Source: Cristatella mucedo (Eukaryota > Bryozoa > Phylactolaemata > Cristatellidae). Taken from it: a stretch of 64,000 nucleotides of DNA. The position numbers were made by a program, and so were the translations under genes. This document shows positions 1-11,585 of this stretch, piece by piece; positions within the stretch are counted from its first letter, which is position 1; each line of letters begins with the position of its first letter. Under the pieces are notes generated by a model that made no database searches, was not told the origin of the DNA, and worked only from the letters and a program-made list of their open reading frames with translations. The DNA is taken from NCBI GenBank assembly GCA_009760855.2, contig WPIO01000020.1, positions 4,833,501 through 4,897,500 of the forward strand, read 5' to 3'.

Positions 1-511
1 AAAATAAGTCCCGAAGGAGAGCCAGATGTACTTCCCACGTGCAAAATTAGCTAGGCATTCCATTTTCTGATATTGGTTTCCCAATATCTCCTCTGCTGTC
101 ATTACTAATTTTTAACATGAAAAGATTTCTACATGAAAATTTCATTGACATATGGAGTTGTATCGGGTTTGGTGCATAGCTTGTGTATACAATAAACTAG
201 CGACTCCTGCTTTCTCACATTTCGCACGTGAGATAGTCATTCCAGAAGCTCCTCACAGCATGGCCATGTACTCTCTCGTGAACAATGGCCGCTCTGGCTT
301 GAGCGCAGCATGCCGGGCCGGGCCAGCGACGCTATCGTCGCTCTTTCAATGACTTCTCACACCAATTTGAGGTCCCAAGAAACAAATTCATACACTTAAT
401 TCATCTCGATGGTACATGATCGCTTGGAGTTACTCACCTTTTTTACTATATGAAGCCGAATAAATCAGGGTCAGTGCGGTGGCGGCTTGGGCATAGTTCA
501 CCCGGCAGTTC
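1..511. other. Window edge, nothing recognised
   Basis: Short open frames only. No splice-supported exon, repeat family or RNA gene recognised. Confidence 0.5.
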
Positions 512-700
512 GGTGAGCCGCTATGGTACACTAGGTAAGGCGGTTGCTTTACATGACCACGCTCCCGAGGTCGCGCGTTCGATTCCTGCTGTGGATAAAT
601 TCTTTATCGCCACTGCATGCGGTAGTGAAAGCCGTTAAGGTCCTTCTGTCGTTACACAAAAGAGGCTTTTAAATCAGCTACGACTTATTTATCTATTTAT
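512..700 (+). repeat. SINE-2 copy (tRNA-derived, head plus body)
   Basis: Starts GTGAGCCGCTATGG and carries a box-B-like GCGCGTTCGATTCC 60-70 bases in, then a CACTGCATGCGGTAGT body and an end near AAATCAGCTA. Related copies lie at 43341 and 60205 (minus) and, diverged, at 41538 (plus). The tRNA-like head is not a functional tRNA, because the acceptor arm does not close. Confidence 0.7.
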
Positions 701-1744
701 TTGAATGAGCTCTGACGGGCGCTAACACACTGGCAGTCGGCCGCCGAGCTGCCGCCGACAGCCTGGCGATCGGCTCACACAAGATGAAGGATGCGGCAGC
801 GGTGTGCGACGGGGCGTCTGCAGAAGGCCCGGAGCGCGAGCATAAAGCGCGAAAGGCGGAAGCAGCCCCGCGTAATAGTTGTACTAGTGAGCGTATCTCG
901 CCCGACAAACGAGTGTGGAACTTCAGAGCTGAGCCGTGCGCCTTCATGACTCGCTAGGATTTTCGCGTGCACGAAAGGCTGCACTAGCTGCGCTCGACTT
1001 GGCAGCTCCGCGATAGAAGAATAAGAAGAAGTAGAATAAGAAGAATAAGAAGAAGAGAGTGGATAGAATCCCTATAGGTGGACAGACTGGCGCGAAGTCG
1101 GGATCAAGCCGTGCCGACGGTAACGTCATCGATGCCTTTTTTGGCTATCCCGTGCAGGGGAGGCAGCCAAACTTACGGTTTACTTTGCGTTGAAATAATA
1201 ATAGGCGTTGTTATTATTATATTTTTAATCATTTTTATTATTATTACTACAAGACAAGGGAGTGACGTCAACTTCGGCGACTCGGTGCCTGGGCGTACCT
1301 TTCCATTACTGCTCTGGAACGCTTCGCGAAGTGCGAAAGGGCGAGATGGGCCGATTTCTCCACGAAACGGCAAAGAAGGCTTGAGGCGAGCGTTCAAGTA
1401 GCGCTCGTCGCGCTGTGGCGAGCCCAGCCGCCAGGCGCAATCGCCAGTCGGTCCTGTCGCAGCGGGACGCCGTCGTCACCCCCGCTTACCGCGAGCTCAA
1501 TGCACAGCGAGGATAGGCGCAGATGCGACGGGGCTAGCGGGGTCGGAAGTCGTAGCGGGAGGCGGCGCGAGCTTTTGCCGGTCCTCAACGGTGAGAATGG
1601 GAAGAGACGCCGAGGGCAGGCGATTGAGCGCTCGGCTCGCACACTGGCCGTGTCAAATCGCATCTCGCGCTCTCCGAGAGCCTAGTAATATCACGGTCGA
1701 AAGCCTCGCCGTCACCCTCAGCCAAGCTGCAGGGTACTCGCACG
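701..1744. other. GC-variable stretch, nothing recognised
   Basis: Contains an AAGAAG/AATAAG purine patch near 1018-1058 and a TTATTA patch near 1195-1250. Open frames of up to 107 codons show no recognisable domain. Confidence 0.5.
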
Positions 1745-1925
1745 TCACAACCTAGGTCGTTGATTCGAGCCCTCGTAGTACGAGTGAGCATACGAACTAA
1801 ATGCATGGTCTCCAAAGGATTTGAGGTTTGTACGAGGTACTTGTAGATTGTCGGATTCCGAAATGCGGGTGGTACGATGCGTGGCCTGGTGGGGGATAGT
1901 ATTTGCTGCAAGCCAGCGACACTGA
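1745..1925 (-). repeat. LINE-B fragment (3' ORF segment, degraded)
   Basis: On the minus strand it reads PPAFRNPTIYKYLVQTSNPL with ETM after it. This is the same peptide block as in the LINE-B copies at 51580 (plus) and 55912 (minus), which resembles the C-terminal end of CR1/L2-like non-LTR ORF2. It is frameshifted and truncated. Confidence 0.7.
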
Positions 1926-1936
1926 CCGTCGGCGGC

Positions 1937-2432
1937 AAAAGCCTTTGTAATGTAATGTAATGTAATGTATCTCCGTCAGTAACTCCACAAAGTCATAAAG
2001 ACCATGTGGGTGTTACGCAGGAGAGTTTTGTATAGCGCACTCACAGCCTAAGCGGCTTTCGGTACGCATTCGGTAGCCAACAGACTTCGTCTCACGCAAC
2101 AAAGAGAAAGTGGGAGGCATAGCAGAGTCAGGAGAGCAGTTGAGGTAGTGAGTAGCATAGAAGTAGCAGTTCAGGACCGCTGAAAAAGATGTGCCACAGT
2201 CGGCAGTTGGAGAGTAGATATCGTTGCGTAAGAATTGTGGCAGCGAGTTCCACAGTCTAGGACCTGCAGAGCTAAAGCTTCTGTCGCCAACTGTCTTTAA
2301 GCGGAGGAATGGGACAGCTAATTTATTGTCCACACAGGACCTGAGGGCGCGAACAGGCTGAAACTGATGCAGCAGTTCAGCTAGGTATGAAGGAGCCAAG
2401 CCGTGGCGGGCCCTGTGGGTCAGCATAAGAAC
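1937..2432 (-). pseudogene. LINE-A 3' end: ORF2 C-terminal fragment with (ATTAC)n tail
   Basis: The minus-strand frame (2013-2426) reads RHGLAPSYLAELLHQFQPVR, then RLKTVGDRSFSSAGPRLWNS. This is the typical C-terminal block of CR1/L2/RTE-like non-LTR retrotransposon ORF2 (LAPSYL ... RLKT-GDR-FS ... P-LWNSLP). A short 3' UTR follows and ends in four TAATG (ATTAC on the minus strand) units at 1949-1970. It is 5'-truncated, as usual for LINE copies. Confidence 0.85.
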
Positions 2433-2433
2433 T

Positions 2434-2600
2434 TTGCTTTGCAGGTCCTATACTGGGGAACTCACTTCCGCGATTCTTACGCAATGACATGTATTCTCCA
2501 GCTGCTGCCGACTATGGCACCTCCTTTCCAGTCGTCCTGCGCTGCTACTTCCTCGCTAGTCACTTCCTCGACTACCGTCTTAACTGAGCTATGCTTTTGA
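2434..2600 (+). repeat. LINE-A fragment, opposite orientation
   Basis: Matches the RNDxYSPxADxGTSFxxxL block of the adjacent minus-strand LINE-A copy but reads on the plus strand. Bases from GCAGGTCCTATACTGGGGAA onward are the complement-oriented counterpart of 2190-2270. The two copies lie head to head within about 10 bp. Confidence 0.75.
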
Positions 2601-2639
2601 CTTTCTCATCGTTGAGTGAGAACAAGTCTTTTGGCCGTC

Positions 2640-4245
2640 ACGTACCCACCCACTAAAATCCGCTTAGGTTCCGAGTTGTTATAGAAAACTCTACCAATAA
2701 CACCAACAAAATTTGTTCAGCGTCCATCAATGACTGTTTAATGGAAATATTTGCACTGAACAATTTCTGGAGATTTTTCACTGCGCTGGCCAGCGTTCCT
2801 GAAGAGTGTGGATTCGGACTTGAGCCTTTTGAAACTATTTTGCCTTCCGTCTGCAACCGATGACCCATCTCTTTGAAGCAACAAATTAAACCTATCTTCA
2901 AAAGGCAAGTTTACACTTCCAGCATTATTTGACAACTTATGGACAAAAACTTCTACATGTTGACACAAATAGACGAGACGCTACATTACCATAGAAATTT
3001 AGCGTAGTTTCTGACGGCGCGACGAATGGATCTTAGAAAGTTTGCAAAGGTGCATGACATCCTTGTTCGATCGCTCTTCAACGCAACGATTCAAATTTTC
3101 AATGAGCTTGGTACTACTGTCATTATTCAGTTAGAGAGCTTTTTAAACATTAATTGTAATCTTGTGTTAGCACTATCGACGTCGCTTCTTCCTAGAAATG
3201 GAGTCTCAACAGCAAGTTTCACGGGTTCCATAGCCATCAGATAAGCTTTGAGAGCATCAAATCCAATGCCTCAATAACTTCCAGCGCCTTAAATTTGGTT
3301 TGGCTCTCGTGGGTGTTGACTTCCGTCTTTACTAACTGCACTAACATCGTTGATATGGAGTTCTAGCGCGTATTCACGTCAAGATACAGTTCAAGCTCGC
3401 GTCCAACCTCAGCTTTTACTTTGGATTGCAAAACATTATTTTAAACAGTAATGTTTTGAGAATTGTTCAAGCTTGCGTGATTTCTTGAGCGGATCACGGT
3501 AGTCGACGTCTCGTTCTAATGTATCATCGCTGATCTCTTCCAAGTCGGTAATTGTCCATTTCATCGATGTCGTCACTATCCAAGTTTAAATCGTCTTCGC
3601 AGTACCTTCTTGTACCGTGTATCGCATACTCCAAGGTGCAGAACATCGTTTAAAAAGAACTGTCCGATGACAGCGATATGGCTAATGCTTTTACTACTTA
3701 CTGCAGTACCGTCCTCAGTTGATCCCGCCGAATCCTCCTCTTTTGTTATTCCAAAATAGCTCAAATGCTGTTTGATTGATTCGACCATACCGAGAGTATT
3801 GGACGAACCAAATATCCAAACGTGTCTTTATTTTTGTTTTTATCGTTGCTATCATGAATGCTGACTCCGAAGAATCAACGTCCTCTCACAGCTGTATATT
3901 CATCAAGTCACGCTAAACTTTACTTCTGTCTCGAGTTTTCCCCCGATGTCGACAATCGCTTTGCTTCTCATTTCTTTGCAGTCATCACGCACCATCTTCA
4001 TCATACTGCTTTCGTTCACTGGAAGTTTAAATCCGTCCCACAAGATTGACTGCCGTGTAAATACTTTTTCTAGCGATAGATGTAATCGATATTGCATCAG
4101 TAGCCAGATAGGTAACAATCTCCTCCAGACTCTCTCGCACCAGGAAATCGGCAATCGATGTTGCTCTCTAATTGTTCAATGGCTGTTCCTTGGATGTTTA
4201 CCCTCCAGCAGGTTTATCAAAATCAATTCCGTGTTTTAGGCGATT
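2640..4245 (-). pseudogene. Decayed hAT-superfamily transposase
   Basis: Read from 4245 down to 2640, frames broken by stops and indels give the hAT order: a helical segment with ILWDGFKLPVNESSMMKMVR, a catalytic-domain block DEYTAVRGR then FFGVSIHDSND (hAT 'LDEWTS-RNRR' region, about 3840-3890), MVESIKQHLSYFGI and DVLHLGVCDTRYKK (hAT 'IHLAVCDVLY', about 3590-3680), ELELYLDVNTR (hAT 'LDVKTRWNS', about 3390), and EPVKLAVETPFLGR with NLNRCVEERSNKDVMHLCKL (about 3040-3240). The family resemblance is to ZBED/KRBA2-like hATs. It cannot encode a working enzyme. Terminal inverted repeats were not found. Confidence 0.72.
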
Positions 4246-7200
4246 CTTCAACGTTGTCGTGGAGTTTTCAGAACATTTTATGATTTTATTACTTCGTCCG
4301 CATTAACTGTCTAGATCTTATATGATTAGACTCTTTCGTTTTGTGGCGTACCAAACTGAAGACACGACTGAAAAAAATCTTTATTTTTCGATTCCACGAG
4401 ATCAATTTAATTAATACCTTACTTAATGTTTTCAAATTCCAATTTAATTTTAGCTTTTGGCCAATTTTATAGACCATCCTGACCAATTGCTGACACGTCC
4501 AAATTAAATTTTTAAACTTTGTTTACCGTAACATATTGCACATCCCTAATGAAGATTAGAGCTCTATTTTCAGCGTCTTTTTGATTAAAAATATCCTTTA
4601 GAAACGGTAAAATTGTTAGAAAACAGCTGCTTAATGTTGCTTTTTGGGCGAAAAACAGCCATTTTACTGTTGCTTTGACTGTTACTTTACCTGGTGTTAA
4701 ATAAAAACTCTATTTGCGGAATATCTACTTGCGGAGCACGAACGAACCATGGCTGTTTGCAATGCACTCCGACAAAGCTCTGTGTGGACCAAAGATTACG
4801 ACGTAGAGTTTCTTATTTTTATAGTTCAAGATCTGTAAATATTCTTTACCTCCTTCATAATCTGACCGACTTAGCATGCGCAGTTTGTTGAGCGAAGCCT
4901 CGACATTTGGAGGCCTTGCAGATAAAAACACTTTGACGTTTTCGACTCCGCTAGGCACGCAGCGACGACGTTTCACGAAACGCCGCATAAACTCTCCGAG
5001 TACGCCTGTCTATTGTTTGATCGCCCCAGGGAGTTTTATTCCTGCTCAAATTTTCAAATGCAGCGAAAAAACAAATAAGAAACAAGTAAAACTAAACTTA
5101 TTAAAACAAATTCCGCCTCACTGCCACTCTCGCGCTCGCCATTAACGGCCTACAGTCTCCGCGAACTCAAGGCGGAGCGTTTTACCAGCTTCATCTAAGG
5201 ATTAATTTAAAGAAGTGGATTGTTAGTTTACTGACCATATTGATGCTCCAGATTGTGGCCTTGCAAGGTAGGCTTCCAGACGGCATCATGCGGATGAAAT
5301 TGGAGGTCGGGCTCTGACGATGCGTACTAGCTGCCCGGCGGTCAGAGACAGCACTTCCATTGTCAACGTCAGGAGTGTGCGACGCATTAGTAGTGGCACC
5401 GAGTTCCAAAGACTGACTGACGTATTTCTTCGCTTGCTATACGTGAGGCCTCGACGGCCCCGACGCGTCCTGGAGCACCGGCGAACGCTAGCTAGTTCGG
5501 CTTCTCGTCCATGATAAATTGCTTTTCCTTTGCATTACTCTGAGCTGCGTTTGTTACTTTTTCTTTTGACCCCGCAACGCCACAAGTAATGAATATGTGT
5601 CAGGCTGTAGAGTGCTCGCTAGCAAAGGCGAATTGCAATCAGTTGTTGGTGCGCATACGGTAGCTGCCAGCCTTGATCGTCGTACTCAGCAAAGGAAAGC
5701 TGAGAAGCCTAAATGAGCTGGGTGAATAGTCAGTAAGCCAATTGGCATAGCCTTGCACTCAGTTGCAAACGACCCCTGGCGAATGACTGACAGTGAATTC
5801 TAGAGACTAAGATCTGGCCAGGCAGCAGCAGCTCTGCAGCCTTACAGACCCAAGGCGAACCTCCTCAAAAGAAAAGAAGGGACCGGGAGAACATAGTGAT
5901 AGTCTCGTTGCTGCAACGTAATCGTCTCGTCTTTTCTCGCGGTGCCTCTGAAAAGGTTGGCGAAAGATTTAACCTCAGATATTTCAGCATTTTGTATGGG
6001 GTGCAAGGTAACACGATGTCATCACTGCACACGACTTGCATTACTTTGCAATATTTCCAACAAATCGGGCATGCTGTCTCATTGGTTTGCTTAACCAGTG
6101 AAACAATTTGCGTAATAAGCCTTTATTTGCAGTATCCGGGGAGATTTATGGCTTCTAACCTGGTCACCAATCTCGCTAAATATGATTTTCTACTATGATT
6201 GCAGCACAGCGAAGTAGCTGGATGACGGAATTTGATTAAGCATTATTAAATCCACCTACCTTTGTCATAGCATACCCAGGGTTGTTTATAAGAACATTGG
6301 GCCAATAATGAGCTTACTAAGCGGTAAGCAAGTTCTCCCCAGGAGAATCATGGGATGACCGTTGTCGATGACAATAGGAGGGGGGGCATTTCTCGCAATC
6401 CTCCGTTTTCCTCGACTCTCAATGGACGAAGCGATCCAGCAAATTTTTGTAGTCCTGTCATCTGACAGTGATTTAGTGAGCATTCCACTGAAGATAAATT
6501 GCTACTACTTACTCATTTCTCTTTTTCCTTTTCAGATTTGGCTCTCACATTGTGCAGCTTTGAGATTCTGCGCTATATGCACGCATGCATTTATGAGCCC
6601 TTGCTGAGAGGTTGTCTAAGAAACCGTAGCCTGAAAACAAGTTTGCTGAAGGTATACGCATACTATTATTCACACTGACCTTGAGTTTTGAGCACCGGTG
6701 ACCTGTGCTATTAGCTTTAGGCTTGGATGGATGTAGGCAAAAACAGATGAAACATCAGACAACATTACGATCGCATTTATTCTGAAGTACGTGTCCCTTC
6801 GGTAACCAAAATCGCCCTTAAATCAAGAAACCTTGTAAACCTTAGTATTGATGCTGCCCTCAACCACATATCCTTATTTCCCTTTTGCTCCGTCTTCTAA
6901 CGACTCAGCTAACCAATGAGAGGCTGCAATACGACGAGTGCAGACATTCTGAATGAATGCCTGGCTCTGACTAAGCGGCGCTTTGGGCGCCCTCATCTAG
7001 CAGGCCGTAAGTCAACTGCTTAGGTCAAATCAGCTGGAAACTACTCAGCAAAGATTGAAGAAGCACACAAAATATCTGAAGTCAATGTTGCTGGAATTGC
7101 AGACAGGGGCTGTTGTAGATCGTACCGATTCATTCTGGGTATAAGCCCTGGGGTAAAGTGCTCACTCTTCACGACCCTGACAGAGGGCGGCTTGAGTCCG

Positions 7201-7330
7201 TTAGTGATCAATTCTGTATTGTCCACTGCAAGCGCTGGTCATGGGCGTGAAGGCTCCTCTGCCTCTACATAAATGAGGCAGTTAAATCAGCCTTCCCTTA
7301 TAATCCTAACTAAGCGTAAATCTAGCGAGC
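4246..7330. other. AT-rich then mixed DNA, no gene recognised
   Basis: 4289-4990 may be the decayed N-terminal part of the hAT element on the minus strand, but no zinc-finger pattern could be confirmed. 5185-5520 has LINE-like wording (GGCACCGAGTTCCAAAGACT) but no clear ORF. The rest shows nothing. Confidence 0.4.
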
Positions 7331-7480
7331 TTGCTTGGTCCAGCGGTAAAGGTGCTCGCTCCGGCTAAGGTCTGGCTGAGGTCGTGGGCTCAAGCCATGA
7401 GGCATATGTGAAGCGCCTGAATAGAGATTGGGTTCTCTTGGGGCGCTATACAAATGAATTATATTTTTTTATATTTTATA
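7331..7480 (+). repeat. SINE-1 copy (tRNA-derived head, LINE-like tail)
   Basis: Box-A-like GGTCCAGCGGTAAAGG, box-B-like GTGGGCTCAAGCC, then the conserved tail: AAGCGCC, GAATAGAGATT, GGTTCTCTTGG, GGCGCTATACAAAT. It ends in an A/T-rich run. Same family as 22442, 34797, 48283 (plus) and 11458, 46790 (minus). Confidence 0.85.
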
Positions 7481-8139
7481 CATGACCGAAGTGGAATCAC
7501 AGCCGCACAGTCAAAAAATGTTGATGACGGCCATTGAATATTTCTTTAAAAGCTCCTAGGTCAGCATCCAGCTTAGCTATGCCTAAAAAGAAATAGCAGA
7601 TCTTTCTTTAGCTTATTGTAAACAAGACAAATAAGATCAGAGTCCATCTCCAAGGTAAATATCCCCACTGAGTTTGCAACCCCTTTTAACTTGTTGTTCC
7701 TTAATCTCTACCTTCATACATTGCCGCTAATAACCTCATTTCGACATGCATCACCCACACTAAGAAGACTACTGGAAATGTTATAATAATTATTATTAAA
7801 GAATCATACAGCGCCCTTTTGCACTAAATCTTGTTGGAGGCGCTTTGCCAAAGCGGACCCCATAAGTTTAGCTCTTGTTCAGAGTAGCCTGTACTTACTG
7901 CTGCACGGCTTAAGGAAGATTGCAAATCTTGATTAGGTCTGAGGTCATGTTCCTGCATTGATAAAGCAAGCCTTTTAAGGCCACTCACTACGAAATCGGC
8001 ACTAGAACAGGAAAACCTAAGTAGCTAATTAGCTTCAGCCATGACTCCGCTTTACCACTTCTATTATAAAGGCAATGGAACAAGTAGTGGAGTCTATCAA
8101 ATTTAAAAACCAAACAGCATCGGCCATTTTCGAGTCGGC
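7481..8139. other. Intergenic, one SINE/LINE tail remnant
   Basis: A minus-strand tail remnant (ATTATTATTAAAG then AGCGCCC ... GAGGCGCTTTG) lies at about 7780-7850. Nothing else is recognised. Confidence 0.45.
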
Positions 8140-10700
8140 GTCGACTGCGCCCGCTAGCTGACAGGCTACCGCGCGGAGCTCAGCACTGCGACCACAGGCC
8201 GTCGCGCGAGCGTACTCCGGCTATTCGACGGAGAGCAGCTAGGCGAGGGAACGCTCCAGTTGGTAGCCACGCTCCGCGAGGCCGCGAGCGGCCTCGCACT
8301 TCACCTCCTCTCCGCCGGCACGATGTGTGCGCTCCGCCGCCGCGACTGCGTCGCTTCTGATACCGTCTGACGCAAGCAATGCCGCGCGGCGCTCGCTCGC
8401 GCGCCGCCTCCGCTCGATCTAGAGGCGACCAGCCTAGCGACGGGGCGATTCGCAGCGCGCGTTGCGTAGCGTCGCGATCGCGCGGCCGCGTTTCGCGTGA
8501 GCGGTGGGCAGCGGTCACGTTCTCCGGTGCGGCAGCTCCAGTCTCGCCCGATCTCCTCGTCGGTCACTCAGCCCAGAGAAGGCGACTGGTCAGCAGCCTG
8601 CGCTCAGGGTCCAATTCCCGACGAAGGTGAGACATGCGCTGCCGTCTTCGTAGTGCTGAGACGCCACTAAGCGGTGTTTCAATGCTGCATGCAATTGGCT
8701 GGCAGTTTATTTGCATATTGCAATTACATTTACCACGCTGTACGTAAATTTTCCTAGTCTACACTCCCTCCGCTCTCGCAGCAGCCCACGCTTCTCCGCT
8801 CTGGACCCACGCTCTCGCCACACGTGCGCGCTCGCGGCACCGTCAGGCCGAACGTGCGTCTGTCGAATCGGCGCGAGCTCAGCACACGCGAAGCAGCCAG
8901 CCGGCAGCAATTTCTGCTAGCGTGAGCGCGCGCGGCGGTCACCTACTGCCCCTCTCGCCCGACCTCGCAGCCCTTTGCTCGCGCTTCGCGCCGGAAATGG
9001 GATTCGCTATGCTCGCGCGCTCCCCATCCCCGGGCCCCGGGGTAAAGTGACGCACGCGCGCGAGCTTTCACACCCGGAGCTCCGCCGCCGCCGCCGCCGC
9101 CGCGCTGTTACACCCGGGGCTCCGCCGCCGCCGCCGCCGCCGCGCTCTTATAACCGGGGCTCCGCCGCTGCCGCTGCCACAGCTGCCGCCGCAGCCGCTC
9201 TCGCACCGGTGACCAGGTTGGGTCGTCGAAGCCGGCCGCGCCTACGCCGGCCGACGCACTGCCGTGCGGGCTACGCTTGCGAGAGCGCGCTTCGGCGTGT
9301 CGCGCGTCGAAAAAAGTGAGCCCATTGTTTTCCGATTCTTGGCTCGTTCACGCTCGATTGATGCTGCAGCGGTCGCCGACGCGGCATGGGGCGCGATCGA
9401 CCGCGGCGGATGCTGAGCGGCGGTAGTTAAGGGCGCCGGAGAGGCGTGGATACGAAAATCTCGAGGACTCTCGCGAGACCCAAAGTGCGCGACTTGTAGC
9501 CTCCGGGCGGTGCAGTAAACAAAAAAATTTTACCGGTCCCGTTGAAAAAAAAATCAATATAGGCAACAACGGCAAGCCTTTGGAGGCAGTGCTGCGATGC
9601 TCGCTGAGGACGAATGATACCAGCGCCCCGCGCCGCCGGCCGCCGTCGCCGTCTTCGCTAAGAGCGCCCTAGCCGAATTGCACGGGCGTCGTCTTTGGGC
9701 GAGCCGCTCCCGGCACGGCGTCCGCCGCGTTATTCGCACCGACTTCGAGGTGAGGGCGCGGCCCGGCGCGCGTAGCGTGCCGCATGGCGCTGCGTCGAGC
9801 ACCGCAGGTTGGTGCTGGGGCGGCGGCGGCAGGTCCCAACGTAGACGAGCGGCGGTCTGCGCTAGAGTCCCCGAAACTCCCGGTTCCCCGGGCCGGCTTC
9901 GGTCCGGACGAACTTGCTGCGGCGGTGCGCATTCTGCGGACGGTCGGCGCAGTGACGAGCGCCCTTATGACGGACGGAAGCGGGCAGCCGCCTGCAGTCA
10001 CCTGCAGTCGCAGCCGTCCCAGGCCGAGCCTCTAGGACCGCGGTCGTTGGCCAGTCACCGGTCGGTCGTCATTCGGTCGTCGCTCGGCTGACTGCTACCG
10101 ACCGGTAGACCTACGCAAACAGGGCTTCCTTCCCCCAAGCGTCGCCGCCGTCTGCTATCGCCCGCCAGGCTGTCTTTTGGGCGCGCAAAAGCAGAGGCAG
10201 CAGCCGCGGCAGCAGCCTTCTCGCGCCACGCCTCGGCCGCGGTGAGGCCACGGGCGCAGCAGCACAGCGTCGGGTGCGGTGACTGACGAAGCGCAGCGCT
10301 GGCCAGCACGACCGGCGGCAGGCACCGCGACACGGGGGGGGGGCCGCTGCGATGAGCACCGCGTAGACGCCAGCTGACGCGTAGACGTAGACGCACGCAA
10401 GCGCAAGCTCGCATCGGGAACGTGCGATTCCACGCATGTTTTGCTCGCCGCCTAGACCGCCGCGCGCCGCCAGGACGGACCGAAGCCTCTTTAAACGTCA
10501 CCTGCCACGCAGCTTTATGGTACTGAACCTGCATGCTGCTGAAACGAACGTGCGTCAACGGGAGATATTCTGGCGGCCCATTGACGCAGCCCCGTTTAGA
10601 CGTCCGGGCGCTTTAAGCCCTCGCATAGCGTCCCGTATGCCGTTCCTTTCTCGGCCCCCCTCAATCGGTCGTCCGCCGCCGCCGCCGATCGGAAGTTGAC
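8140..10700. promoter_or_regulatory. CpG-rich block, candidate promoter / 5' UTR region
   Basis: GC- and CpG-dense by eye compared with its surroundings. Strong donor-like sites occur on the plus strand: GAAG|GTGAGA (8627), AAAA|GTGAGC (9316), CGAG|GTGAGG (9750). A TATAA-like word sits near 9149. Open frames here are GC-driven and show no recognised domain. A CpG-rich region upstream of the first PDE9A coding exon fits a promoter with non-coding first exons. This is inference; no transcript evidence is available. Confidence 0.4.
9071..9180. repeat. 40-bp tandem repeat containing (GCC)6
   Basis: Units at 9071-9110 and 9111-9150 are nearly identical (CACCCGGRGCTCCGCC, then GCC repeats, then CGCGCTSTTA). 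A third unit from 9151 is decayed. Confidence 0.9.
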
Positions 10701-11457
10701 TTGGCTGTCGAGCATCCGCCGGCTGCCGTACTGCCATCGGTCGCCGGCCGCCGCAGCTGATGCGAGCAACAATCCTCGAGCGAGCTGGAAGGACAGGGCG
10801 CTTGGCAACGGCAGCGACCGTCTGGGGCGCCGCGGGTCTTGCGCTTTCAGCTGCTTCGCGGAAGCCGGCTTCTGGCAGAGCGTCGTCAGAGAGGACGGAG
10901 AGAGGACGGCGCGTGTTTTACCTTGCTCCGCAGCCGTGCACGCATCGGCTAACGAGTTCGGTCGCATTAGAACCTGGAAAGCGCCAGCCTCAGCATCCGT
11001 CTTGCGATTGTAAGAAACTCGATGAGAATTCGGAAGCGGCCTCGAGAGCGATACTGCCTCGCGATGGGATGTGGTCGTGCCAGCGCCCCTTCAGTTATCT
11101 CTGGCTCCTCTGTCGGACGGTGGCTGGGAATACGGTGGAGCATAGCCGAGGCAGCTCCAGCTGAAAGTGTCTCACACAGCAGCCCACCCGGTGTGGTTGC
11201 ACTCTTTCGGCCGCTCTATTTGTGCTCGAACCGCAGAGCTGCTATTGACGTTCACTTCCAGTGTCGCGTGGCCAGCGTTGACGGTGTTTTAAGGCGGTGT
11301 GACTTTTCTTCCCGTCCTGTCTTCAGCTGTGATAGCCCAAGTTGAGTTTGGCCCGTATTAAATATCCGGCTGATATTCTAACTAGTTCTACCTTAATGTC
11401 AGGTGTTTATTTTCGATTTATGTGGAGTAAATGTAGAAGCTTACCGGGCAGAAAAAA

Positions 11458-11585
11458 TATAATCCATTTGCATGGCACTCTGAGAGAACTCAATCCCTTG
11501 CCAGACGCTGTACATGTGCCTCGGGCTCGAGCCCACCATCTCGGTCAGACCTCGGTTGAGGAGAGCACATTAACCACTGGCCCAC
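11458..11585 (-). repeat. SINE-1 copy
   Basis: On the minus strand: TGGGCCAGTGGTTAATGTGC (box A region), TGGGCTCGAGCCC (box B), then the GCGTCTGG ... GGGATTGAGTTCTCTCAGAG tail, weaker at the 3' end. Confidence 0.75.

Noticed and set aside
7331..7405. tRNA genes suggested by box A and box B (also at 512, 22442, 34797, 48283)
   Set aside because: Acceptor and anticodon arms do not close and each head is followed by a SINE body and tail, so they are SINE heads.
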